NCBI RefSeq assembly: GCF_008329585.1
Contig: NZ_NPKP01000013.1
Coordinates: 1 to 64,000, forward strand
DNA: 64,000 nucleotides
Direction of reading: 5' to 3'
From: Mycolicibacterium sp. P9-22
GTDB taxonomy: Bacteria; Actinomycetota; Actinomycetes; Mycobacteriales; Mycobacteriaceae
A program made the position numbers and the translations under genes. Below the pieces are notes generated by a model that was not told the origin of the DNA, searched no databases, and saw nothing but the letters and a program-made list of their open reading frames with translations. Positions within the stretch are counted from its first letter, which is position 1. Each line of letters opens with the position of its first letter. Shown piece after piece: positions 48,697-56,571 of this stretch.

Positions 48697-50571
48697 ATGG
48701 GTTACGCCAAGCACATCGGCCGGGTCGGCGCTCTGGCGGTCACTCTGGGGGTGGGAGTCGCGCTGGCGTCGGCACCTTCCGCGTTCGCCGAGACGGGGGA
48801 CTCGTCCTCGTCGCCGTCATCCTCGTCATCGTCGAGTTCGGGTACTTCGTCCGGTTCTTCTTCGTCGTCGTCATCGGACTCCAGCGCGTCGAGCACCGGC
48901 ACCAGCACATCGTCGAAATCAAGCTCGTCGGAAACGAAGACCACCCGGTCTGCCCGCTCGTCCGCAGGCTCGGGCACCGTGACCGTGCCGCTGTCCGACC
49001 GGACGTCCCCGGTGCGCGCGACGAGCGCCCGCACGGCCAAGACCAGCCCGCTGTCGGCCGGTGCGCCGCGGGCGGTCGGGCCCGCGTTCACACTCGTCAC
49101 CATCCCGGTGAACCCGGCGGCGCCACTGGTGAATCCGCAGCCGGGAACCCCGCCGGTGGAGGCGCCGGCGGCGTTGGCGGCGTTGGCCGCGGTGCGTGAC
49201 GAACTGGAACGCAACACTTTGCGCCGCAACGCAACCAGCGGCCCGCAGGTGGGCGTTGCGTCCGTCGCCACCCCGAACGTATTGGTGATCGGCGTGGACG
49301 GTACCAACCTCAGCCGGGTGCTCGCCGACCCGGCCAACGTCAACTTCTTCAACCTGATCAAGGGCAGCTCGACCGCCCCGTCGAGCATCGTCGGGCACAC
49401 CACCATCTCCAACCCGTCCTGGTCGACCATCCTGACCGGCAACTGGGGAGAGAAGACCGGCGTCATCAACAACATCTTCACGCCGTGGACCTACAACAGG
49501 TGGCCGACGGTGTTCAACCAGCTCGAGGAGGACCACGACGAAGGCATCCAGACCACCGCGGTCGCCAACTGGGACGTGATCGCTGCCATCGCCGCCGCCG
49601 GTGGCGACCTGGGCGCAGACCTGGTGCGCTACATCGGGAGGCGCGAGGATGACCCGAACTGGCTGAAAACCGATGACGCGGTGGGTGACACCACCGAACT
49701 GATCATCGCCGGCTCGGACCCGAGCGTCGCCAACTTCGTCTTCAGTTACTTCGTCGGCGTCGACGAGAACGGCCACCTGCACGGTGGCGCCTCCGAGGAA
49801 TACAAGCTGGCGCTCAACAACTTCGACCGTAATCTCGGTGAACTCATGACCGCGGTCGAAAAATGGGAAACCGCCAACAACGAAGAGTGGACCATCGTCC
49901 TGGTCACCGACCACGGCCACCAGCCGCAGCAGGGCCTCGGGCACGGCTTCCAATCACCGGATGAGACCGAGACATTCGTCATCGTCAACGGTCCCGGCTT
50001 CACCCCCGGCGCCATCAACCTGCAGTACGAGATCGTCGATGTCACCCCGACCGTGGTGACATTGTTCGGCGGCACCCCGCGGGCCACCGACGGAACATCG
50101 ATGACCGAACTTACCGACAACGTCATCCCGGTCAACAACGATGCGGCATTGCGCGCCGCGCTGCAGGACCTCATCTCCAAGAACGGCTACCCGGACACCG
50201 TCACCAATGTCGCGCTCGGCGTGCGGACCATCTTCACCTCCATCCCGTACTTCCTGGTCGACATCGTCGACGGAATTGTCGGTGGGATCAAATCCGTTGC
50301 GGCACAGAATATTCCGGTCGTGAGTCTGTTGGCAGGGCTGGCGGTCGGACCGGTGCGGTTCATCGGGGACCTGGGATATGTGGCGACGAACTTCGTGGCC
50401 CAGGTCGTTGCCCGGATCACCGGTGTCACCGGGGCCAGCATCTATCCGTTCTGGCCACCGGCAGCACCGAATTTCCCGTCATACACACCGCCGCCGTCTA
50501 CGTTGGTCGGTCTGCAGGTGTGCGGTGACCCGGCGCTCAATGCGTGTGTGCCGCCGTCGATCGCGGTATGA
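48697..50571 (+). CDS. secreted alkaline phosphatase-superfamily phosphodiesterase (NPP-like)
   Basis: This 624-residue protein starts at ATG 48697 with AAGGAA upstream. A signal peptide (IGRVGALAVTLGVGVALASAPSAFA) is followed by a Ser-rich stretch of about 60 residues. The phosphatase-fold domain has VIGVDGTNLSRV (first Asp), ISNPSWSTILTG (nucleophile region), FSYFVGVDENGHLHG (Asp/His) and IVLVTDHGHQP (Asp-His). The C-terminal 110 residues have a hydrophobic segment (SIPYFLVDIVDGIVGG) not part of the catalytic domain. Substrate is unknown. Confidence 0.85.
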   Translation: MGYAKHIGRVGALAVTLGVGVALASAPSAFAETGDSSSSPSSSSSSSSGTSSGSSSSSSSDSSASSTGTSTSSKSSSSETKTTRSARSSAGSGTVTVPLSDRTSPVRATSARTAKTSPLSAGAPRAVGPAFTLVTIPVNPAAPLVNPQPGTPPVEAPAALAALAAVRDELERNTLRRNATSGPQVGVASVATPNVLVIGVDGTNLSRVLADPANVNFFNLIKGSSTAPSSIVGHTTISNPSWSTILTGNWGEKTGVINNIFTPWTYNRWPTVFNQLEEDHDEGIQTTAVANWDVIAAIAAAGGDLGADLVRYIGRREDDPNWLKTDDAVGDTTELIIAGSDPSVANFVFSYFVGVDENGHLHGGASEEYKLALNNFDRNLGELMTAVEKWETANNEEWTIVLVTDHGHQPQQGLGHGFQSPDETETFVIVNGPGFTPGAINLQYEIVDVTPTVVTLFGGTPRATDGTSMTELTDNVIPVNNDAALRAALQDLISKNGYPDTVTNVALGVRTIFTSIPYFLVDIVDGIVGGIKSVAAQNIPVVSLLAGLAVGPVRFIGDLGYVATNFVAQVVARITGVTGASIYPFWPPAAPNFPSYTPPPSTLVGLQVCGDPALNACVPPSIAV

Positions 50572-50576
50572 GCCCG

Positions 50577-51254
50577 TCAGGGCTTCATCGAACCCAGGTA
50601 GTACGACTCATCGCCGGTGGGGTACCCGCCCCCATCGGTCGCGATGTGGATATGGTCGAAATGGTTCAGCGTTTCCGAGCCGTAGTCGGCCGTCCAACTC
50701 GGTGCGCCGATACCGGGATAGAAGCCCTGCCGCCAGATGACATGGATGACGCCCCACCGCTCGGCGTTGGCGAGGGCGAGCCCGGCGATCTGATTCCCGA
50801 GTTCGATCCCCGCATCGCTGGTGTGATTCGGAATCATCACGTCGATGGCCAATCCGTTGGGATGCCATTTCAGCGCATCTTGGCGGTAACCGCCGATGGT
50901 CGTGATCTCCGGGTACATCATGCTGATCGCTCGGGCCACCCAGATGGTCTTGACCTGCAGCCCCTGCTCGGGTGCCACACCTTTGTCGAGCGGGAAATCC
51001 AGCACCCGGGTGTCCACCGGCGCGGTCACCGCCAGCAGTTCGGCCTCGGTGGGGGTCTGGGCGGCGTTCGTGGGTAGCAGGGGAGTGGCGGGAGCCGCCG
51101 AAACCGGACCGGGCGCAGCGGCAGCCGGATTCTCGACCGGACGCGGCGCCGCATTCTGGGCATACAGCACGCCTCCGGAGATGACGATGGAGCCGGCGAT
51201 CGCCAACCACCGCCCCCGATTCGCGGCTAACAGGTTTCTGCCCACGTTGAGCAC
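50577..51254 (-). CDS. exported peptidase-like protein (ARB_07466-like C-terminal domain)
   Basis: This 225-residue protein has an N-terminal signal/anchor (RGRWLAIAGSIVISGGVLY), a Pro/Ala linker and a C-terminal domain: WHPNGLAIDVMIPNHTS, AERWGVIHVIWRQGFY and NHFDHIHIATDGGGYPTGDESY. The HxxGxAxD and DHxHxA patterns match Zn peptidase folds of the LAS/D-Ala-D-Ala type, and this domain is usual in mycobacterial exported proteins. Its substrate is unknown. The start is uncertain; GTG 51254 is used, with no clear ribosome site. Confidence 0.75.
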   Translation of the reverse strand: MLNVGRNLLAANRGRWLAIAGSIVISGGVLYAQNAAPRPVENPAAAAPGPVSAAPATPLLPTNAAQTPTEAELLAVTAPVDTRVLDFPLDKGVAPEQGLQVKTIWVARAISMMYPEITTIGGYRQDALKWHPNGLAIDVMIPNHTSDAGIELGNQIAGLALANAERWGVIHVIWRQGFYPGIGAPSWTADYGSETLNHFDHIHIATDGGGYPTGDESYYLGSMKP

Positions 51255-51580
51255 TTTAAATGCCGGATCGGGCGCGCGGTGGCAATGTCGGTGAACTGTT
51301 CCCGCGCGTCGAGACGCCACCTCGACTCCGGCGCTGTATGTCGCCCGGCAGCAACCGGGTCATGGGCCGTGCATTTCGGCGCGCGCCGGACGCACAGCAA
51401 AATCGTGCCGATGTCAAGGGCTACGTCCACGGGCGCCGTATTCCTGCGAAAAGTACGGACAGTGACCGAGATGGGAGTTCCGGCGCAACACTTTTGTCCG
51501 GCATGTCGCAAACTGAGAGATTTCTAAGCGTGCGTCTGACATACTGCGGACGGCAAATTGGGTCAGCTAAAGGAGCAGCG
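51255..51580. other. 326-base intergenic region, no gene seen
   Basis: Divergent region between the exported peptidase-like gene and the glycine-repeat gene. Short ORFs on both strands here lack ribosome sites and family likeness, so I treat it as noncoding. AAGGAG at 51570-51575 is the ribosome site of the next gene. It must hold two divergent promoters, but I see no clear -10/-35 pairs, repeats or operators. Confidence 0.6.
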
Positions 51581-53314
51581 GTGGGAAACGTGCCAAGCAC
51601 AGTCTTTTCGGCATTGGCGGCAGGGGTATTGGCGACCACGGGGGTCACCGTCATCTCCGTGGACGGTGAACGGACAGACGTCGCCGGCCCGGCAGCCGTG
51701 TCCGCCCCGGCGGTGGTGTACGCCCAGCCGGTGTTGGCGGCCGCGGTGCTGCCCAATCCGTCGCCCAACGCGCTGTACGGCGCTCAGATCGCCGGCGGCG
51801 GCGCACCCGAAGCCGGAGTGCCCGGCGCCGTTGATGCCGGCGGCACCCTGATCACCTTCGTGCCCACCGCAGGCGCCGAAGCTCCGGCCGCCGAGGGCGG
51901 TTCCTCGCGGGCGGCCGCCGGAAGCAGCGCCGCCCCGTTCACTCCCGAGGTCCTGGCCGACGCCGTCGCGCGCACCGGCGGGAACTCGAACACCGAGGTC
52001 ACCGTGATGGTGGCCGACGCCACCGGCGCGCTGCAGGTCGCCCAGACCACCCTCGGCGATCTGCCCGGCGCGATCGCCGGGCTGCTCGGCGACATCGGCG
52101 GCCGCATCCCGGTCGTCAGCTTCTTCGTGCGCAACGGCACCCTGGCCAACCCCGATGGCGGCCTGCTCATCGGCAACGGCTTCACCTCCATCACCGCCGG
52201 CGTCAACGGCGGCCGCGGCGGTCTGCTCTTCGGCAACGGTGGCGCCGGCGGCTTCGGGGCCGACGGCGGCCAGGGCGGTCTGCTCGGCAGCGGCGGTGAC
52301 GGCGGACTCGGCGGCGGAAACGGTGGCGCTGCAGGGTTACTCGGCAACGGTGGCAGCGGTGGCGACGGGTCCGGCTTGAACGCCGACGGCGGCAACGGCG
52401 GCCGCGGCGGTCTGATCTTCGGTGACGGCGGGCATGGTGGCGCCGGTGACCAGGCCGGTGCGGACGAGACCGGTGGTGCCGGCGGTGACGGTGGCGCGGC
52501 CGGCCTGATCGGCGGCAATGGTGGCCACGGCGGCGCCGGCGGCAGCGCCGAGGGCGCCAACGCGGTCGGTGGCGCCGGTGGTAACGGCGGCACCGCGGGC
52601 ATCGTGGGCGGCGGCGGCGACGGCGGCGCGGGCGGCACCGCGCAGGGTGATGGAGCCGGCACCGCCACCGGCGGCGCGGGCGGCGACGGCGGCCAGGGCC
52701 TGTACGACCCGGGGCGCGGCGGTGACGGCGGCTCCGCCACCGCCGGCGACGGAGGCTCGGCGGTCGGTGGTGCGGGTGGCACCGGCGGCGTCGTCGAGGT
52801 CGGCGGCGGCGGTTGGGGCGGCACCGGCGGCGACGCCACAGCGACCAACGGCAACGCGACGGGTGGCACCGGCGGGACCGGTGGCAGCAACGCCATCGTC
52901 GGCAGCGGCGGGCGCGGCGGCGACGGCGGCAGCGGTACGTCCGAGACTGGCACGGGCACCGGCGGTACCGGCGGATCCGGCGGCGACAGCGGTCTTGCGC
53001 TCGGCGGCGGCGGTCGCGGCGGTGACGGCGGTGACGGCACCAACGACGGCCCGGGCGGCATCGGTGGCGACGGCGGCGAGGGCGGCGACGGTCGCGGCAT
53101 CCTGACCGGCGGCGGGCGCGGCGGCAACGGTGGCAACGGCGTCGGAGATGAAGGTCTGAACTCCGGAACCGGCGGTGACGGCGGCAACGGCGGTAGCGGC
53201 AACTTGGGCGGCATCGGCGGTAACGGTGGCAATGGCGGTGAGTCCAACGGCGACGGTGGACTGGGCGGTGGCCCCGGTGGTCGGCCCGGCAACACCGGCG
53301 GCAACGTCGGCTAG
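51581..53314 (+). CDS. PGRS-like glycine-repeat protein without a PE domain
   Basis: This 577-residue protein starts at GTG 51581 after AAGGAG. The N-terminus has a signal-like segment (TVFSALAAGVLATTGVTVISV), then an Ala/Pro region, then a 35-residue ordered part (VLADAVARTGGNSNTEVTVMVADATGALQVAQTTL). From about residue 205 to the end it is a GGxGGx repeat array typical of PE_PGRS proteins, here without the PE domain. The repeats likely fold as a parallel polyGly/beta structure at the cell surface. Function is unknown. A strong terminator follows. Confidence 0.8.
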   Translation: MGNVPSTVFSALAAGVLATTGVTVISVDGERTDVAGPAAVSAPAVVYAQPVLAAAVLPNPSPNALYGAQIAGGGAPEAGVPGAVDAGGTLITFVPTAGAEAPAAEGGSSRAAAGSSAAPFTPEVLADAVARTGGNSNTEVTVMVADATGALQVAQTTLGDLPGAIAGLLGDIGGRIPVVSFFVRNGTLANPDGGLLIGNGFTSITAGVNGGRGGLLFGNGGAGGFGADGGQGGLLGSGGDGGLGGGNGGAAGLLGNGGSGGDGSGLNADGGNGGRGGLIFGDGGHGGAGDQAGADETGGAGGDGGAAGLIGGNGGHGGAGGSAEGANAVGGAGGNGGTAGIVGGGGDGGAGGTAQGDGAGTATGGAGGDGGQGLYDPGRGGDGGSATAGDGGSAVGGAGGTGGVVEVGGGGWGGTGGDATATNGNATGGTGGTGGSNAIVGSGGRGGDGGSGTSETGTGTGGTGGSGGDSGLALGGGGRGGDGGDGTNDGPGGIGGDGGEGGDGRGILTGGGRGGNGGNGVGDEGLNSGTGGDGGNGGSGNLGGIGGNGGNGGESNGDGGLGGGPGGRPGNTGGNVG

Positions 53315-53334
53315 CTCGCACACGTGAATGAGGA

Positions 53335-53363
53335 GGGCCGGTCCTGGAATCCAGGACCGGCCC
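53335..53363 (+). terminator. intrinsic terminator after the glycine-repeat gene
   Basis: GGGCCGGTCCTGG (53335-53347) pairs perfectly with CCAGGACCGGCCC (53351-53363) over an AAT loop, followed by TTTCTCG. It is one of the strongest hairpins in the window and ends transcription of the Gly-repeat gene before the next gene at 53452. Confidence 0.9.
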
Positions 53364-53451
53364 TTTCTCGTCGGTCACCTGGGCGTTGCCCGGCGTTCAC
53401 CCGGCTTCGTCAAGATCACTCGACTTCACCGCCAACTGAACAGGGGTCCTC

Positions 53452-55785
53452 ATGACGTCGAACCTGGGCCGCGTGAGCGCAGCCGCCGCGGTCACCGCAC
53501 TGCTTGCGGCCGCGTGCTCGCCGAGCACACCGGACGAGAAGGCCGATGCGCCCGCCCCACAGACCCAGCGTGCGACCTCGCCGATCGACTTCAACCTGCC
53601 CGACGCCGAGCGCTACCACCGGTTGGCCACCTACCCGGTGTACCTCAACCGGCCCGCCGAGGAGGACCCCGTCACCGAGACGGTCGCCGAGATCTCGACG
53701 GTCACCCCGGACGGCAACACCGTCATCTACACCGATGCCGCCGCCAAGCGCATCGGCTTCGTCGACATCCGTGACCCGCTGAAACCGGCTGGGCTGGGCA
53801 CACTTTCGCTGGCCGAGCTCGGACACGCAGACGACCAGCCGACCTCGGTGGCCGCCCACGGTGAGTATGTGCTGGTCGTCGTCGACACCACCGGCGGTGA
53901 TTTCGCCAACCCCTCGGGACGCGTCGACATCGTCCGCGTCGCCGACCGGACCCGGGTGCACAGCATCGACCTCGGCGGTCAGCCCGACTCGATCGCCATC
54001 AGCCCGGACGGCTCGTTCGCCGCCATCGCCATGGAGAACCAGCGCGACGAGGAATTCACCCCCGACGGCGGCGAGGAGGGGGATCTGCCGCAGCCGCCGA
54101 CCGGATTCCTGCAACTGCTTGCCCTGACCGGGGCGCCCACCGCATGGACCGCACGCAAGGTCGACCTCGATGTCGAGCAGGCCCGGGCCGCCGGCCTGGA
54201 CACCCCCGAAGACCTTGAGCCCGAGTACGTCAGCATCAACTCGCGCGGGCAGGTCGCGCTGACCCTGCAGGAGAACAACGGCATCGCCATCATCGACGGC
54301 AAAACCGGTGCGGTGTCCAAGATCTTCACCGCCGGCACCCAGGCCGTCGACGGTATCGACACCGCCGAAGACGGCGCCCTCGACCAGAGTGGTTCCATCG
54401 AGGCCACGCCGCGCGAGCCCGACACGATCGGCTGGATCGGCGATGACCATGTGGCGACCGCCAACGAAGGGGACTGGAAAGGCGGCACCCGCGGCTGGTC
54501 GGTCTTCGATACCGCCACCGGCGAGGTGGTGTGGGACGCCGGCAACTCCGTCGAGCAACTCGCCGTGCGGACCGGCCTACACATCGAGGGTCGTGCGGAA
54601 TCCAAGGGCCCCGAGCCCGAGGGCCTGGCCATCACCGAGATCGACGGTCGCCCAACGGCACTGGTGGCCTCCGAACGGAGCAACTTCGTCGCAGCCTACG
54701 ACGTGAGCGACCCGGCCGCCCCGGTGTTCCGGCAGATCCTGCCCACCACACCCGGACCCGAAGGCATCCTGGCCGTCCCGGCGCGCAATCTGCTGGTGAT
54801 CTCCTCGGAGGCCGACGATGCGGAAAACCGGGTGCGCGCGTCGGTGAACATCTACGGCTACGGTGCGGCTTTCGCGGCCGACGGCGGCAAGCCGGCGTTC
54901 CCGTCGATCATTTCCGGTGATCTGGACGGCGCCCCGATCGGCTGGGGAGCGCTCGGCGCGCTCGCCGCCGACCCTGCCGCGTCCGACCGGCTGTTCACCG
55001 CCACCGACAACGCCTACGGCCCGGCCCGCATCCTCAGCGTCGATCTCTCCAAGGCGCCCGCACTGATCGACAGCCGGCTCGCCGTCACCGAGGACGGCAA
55101 ACCCGTCACCCTGGACATCGAGGGAGTCGCCGCACGCCAAGACGGTTTCGTGCTCGCAGTGGAGGGCGAGGAAGGCGCAGGCAACGAACTGATCAACGTC
55201 GGCACCGACGGCAGCATCAAGGACCGGGTCGCACTGCCCGCCGAGATCGCCGCCGAGTTGGGTGGGCAGGGGCTGGAAGGTGTGGCGGTCGACGGCCACC
55301 ACGTCTGGGTGGCGCTGCAGCGCGAACTGAAATCCGACCCGAAGGGCGTGGCGCGCATAGGCCGCTACAACCCGGCCGACAAGTCCTGGCAGTGGTACGG
55401 CTACCAGCTGGATTCCACTGGTGCCGAGGGGGATTGGATCGGGCTGTCGGAGATCGCAGTTCACGACGGCGCGCTGCTGGTACTCGAACGCGACAAGCTC
55501 AACGGGCCCGATGCCCGCGTCAAGGCGATCTACCGGGTGCAGATTCCCACCGAGGACGGCGTCAGTGGCACCGCGGTACCGAAGGTGCTGCCCAAGACGC
55601 CGGCCCGGGATCTGCTGCCGGACCTGCAGGCCACCAAGGGATTCGTGCAGGAGAAGGTCGAGGGCTTCGCCGTCGCCGGTAACGGCAATCTGTACGTCGT
55701 CACCGACAACGACGGGCTCGACGACGCCAACGGCGAGACCGTGTTCCTGGATCTGGGGCCGGCCGGGGAGGCTTTGCGCGGATAA
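53452..55785 (+). CDS. phytase/esterase-like lipoprotein (beta-propeller)
   Basis: This 777-residue protein starts at ATG 53452 with a signal peptide ending in lipobox LAAAC. The body is rich in beta strands with repeats typical of propellers: SIAISPDGSFAAIAMENQRDEE, PEPEGLAITEIDGRPTALVASERSN, and EGFAVAGNGNLYVVTDNDGLDDANGETVFLDLG near the end. The C-terminal half matches the 'esterase-like activity of phytase' domain (EGVAVDGHHVWVALQRE). Likely an outer-face phosphoesterase or metal-binding protein; exact activity is unknown. Confidence 0.82.
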   Translation: MTSNLGRVSAAAAVTALLAAACSPSTPDEKADAPAPQTQRATSPIDFNLPDAERYHRLATYPVYLNRPAEEDPVTETVAEISTVTPDGNTVIYTDAAAKRIGFVDIRDPLKPAGLGTLSLAELGHADDQPTSVAAHGEYVLVVVDTTGGDFANPSGRVDIVRVADRTRVHSIDLGGQPDSIAISPDGSFAAIAMENQRDEEFTPDGGEEGDLPQPPTGFLQLLALTGAPTAWTARKVDLDVEQARAAGLDTPEDLEPEYVSINSRGQVALTLQENNGIAIIDGKTGAVSKIFTAGTQAVDGIDTAEDGALDQSGSIEATPREPDTIGWIGDDHVATANEGDWKGGTRGWSVFDTATGEVVWDAGNSVEQLAVRTGLHIEGRAESKGPEPEGLAITEIDGRPTALVASERSNFVAAYDVSDPAAPVFRQILPTTPGPEGILAVPARNLLVISSEADDAENRVRASVNIYGYGAAFAADGGKPAFPSIISGDLDGAPIGWGALGALAADPAASDRLFTATDNAYGPARILSVDLSKAPALIDSRLAVTEDGKPVTLDIEGVAARQDGFVLAVEGEEGAGNELINVGTDGSIKDRVALPAEIAAELGGQGLEGVAVDGHHVWVALQRELKSDPKGVARIGRYNPADKSWQWYGYQLDSTGAEGDWIGLSEIAVHDGALLVLERDKLNGPDARVKAIYRVQIPTEDGVSGTAVPKVLPKTPARDLLPDLQATKGFVQEKVEGFAVAGNGNLYVVTDNDGLDDANGETVFLDLGPAGEALRG

Positions 55786-55793
55786 TCATCCCG

Positions 55794-56135
55794 ATGAGGA
55801 CCTTCGGCACGATCATCTGCCTGCTGGGCGCCGCCGCTGCGATGTGGCTGGCGTTCACGACATCGACCGACGTGTCGATGGCCGGATTCCCCGACGGTCA
55901 CGTCACCGATTACGGGGTGGCGGTGGACACACCGCTGCAGGTGGTCATGTGGGGCGCGGTGGCTTTCGCCATTTTGTTTGTCGGACTGGCCTTTTCGCCG
56001 ATCCGCTCACTGTCCGGTGCGATCGGGCTCCCGGTCGCGGTGCTGGCGTTCGTGGCGGTGGCGTTGCTCGCCAAGGTGGGTGTGCCGTGGTACTACGGCA
56101 CCCACCTCGGGCTCGACAACGGAGCCGGCGGCTAG
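55794..56135 (+). CDS. small conserved membrane protein
   Basis: This 113-residue protein starts at ATG 55794, 8 bases after the phytase-like stop. Three hydrophobic segments are visible: TFGTIICLLGAAAAMWLAF, VVMWGAVAFAILFVGLAF and SGAIGLPVAVLAFVAVALLAKV. It has no known domain. It may be translated with the lipoprotein. Its stop overlaps the stop of the convergent VOC gene by 3 bases. Confidence 0.7.
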   Translation: MRTFGTIICLLGAAAAMWLAFTTSTDVSMAGFPDGHVTDYGVAVDTPLQVVMWGAVAFAILFVGLAFSPIRSLSGAIGLPVAVLAFVAVALLAKVGVPWYYGTHLGLDNGAGG

Positions 56136-56569
56136 CCCTTCTTGAGGTCCTCGGCGAGCATCACCAGGATGCCGCTGGGGCCGCGCAGGTAGGTGAGCTT
56201 GTAGGCGTCCTCGTAGGTCGCCACCCCGCGCAGCGGGTGGCAGCCGTGCCGCGCGGCGATCTGCAGCGCCTCGTCGATGTCGTCGACCGAGAACGCGACG
56301 CGGTGCATCCCGATCTCGTTGGGCAGCGTGGGCCCCGTCTCGATCGCGTCGGGGTGGATGTACTCGAAGAGCTCAAGGCAACCCTGGCCGTCCGGGGTCT
56401 GCAGCATCGCGATCTTGGCGTGGTTGCCATCGAGGCCGACGGCGGTGTCGGTCCACGCACCGGAGACGGTGTCGCGGCCGATGACCGTGAGACCGAGGTC
56501 GGTGAAGAAGGCGATCGCCTCGTCGAGGTCGCGCACCGCGATGCCGACGTTCTCAAGTTTGATGGAAAC
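56132..56569 (-). CDS. VOC-family protein, methylmalonyl-CoA epimerase-like, with GTT start
   Basis: This 145-residue protein reads SIKLENVGIAVRDLDEAIAFFTDLGLTVIG, then NEIGMHRVAFSVDDIDEALQIAARHGCHPLRG and GPSGILVMLAEDLKKG. The N-terminus matches mycobacterial VOC relatives that begin M-S-I-K-L-E-N. The start codon would be GTT (56569-56567), 7 bases after an AAGGAGG site on the minus strand, where relatives have ATG or GTG. No ATG, GTG or TTG lies upstream in frame. The first downstream GTG (56536) would delete the first strand. It lies 2 bases after isocitrate lyase. Confidence 0.72.
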   Translation of the reverse strand, partial: VSIKLENVGIAVRDLDEAIAFFTDLGLTVIGRDTVSGAWTDTAVGLDGNHAKIAMLQTPDGQGCLELFEYIHPDAIETGPTLPNEIGMHRVAFSVDDIDEALQIAARHGCHPLRGVATYEDAYKLTYLRGPSGILVMLAEDLKKG

Positions 56570-56571
56570 TG

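Noticed and set aside
51279..51527. 82-codon plus-strand ORF in the intergenic region
   Set aside because: No ribosome site and no recognisable protein features; it overlaps the likely divergent promoters.
52200..53290. Dense short repeats resembling a CRISPR or minisatellite array
   Set aside because: The repeats are codon-phased GGC-GGN units coding for Gly-Gly-X in an open frame, with no unique spacers or cas genes.
51784..53304. 506-codon minus-strand Pro/Ser-rich ORF
   Set aside because: It is the reverse complement of the GGxGGx repeat region; proline-rich mirrors of glycine repeats are expected.
53416..54558. 380-codon minus-strand ORF opposite the phytase-like lipoprotein
   Set aside because: Gly/Val-rich mirror sequence of a complete lipoprotein gene with a clear signal peptide on the plus strand.
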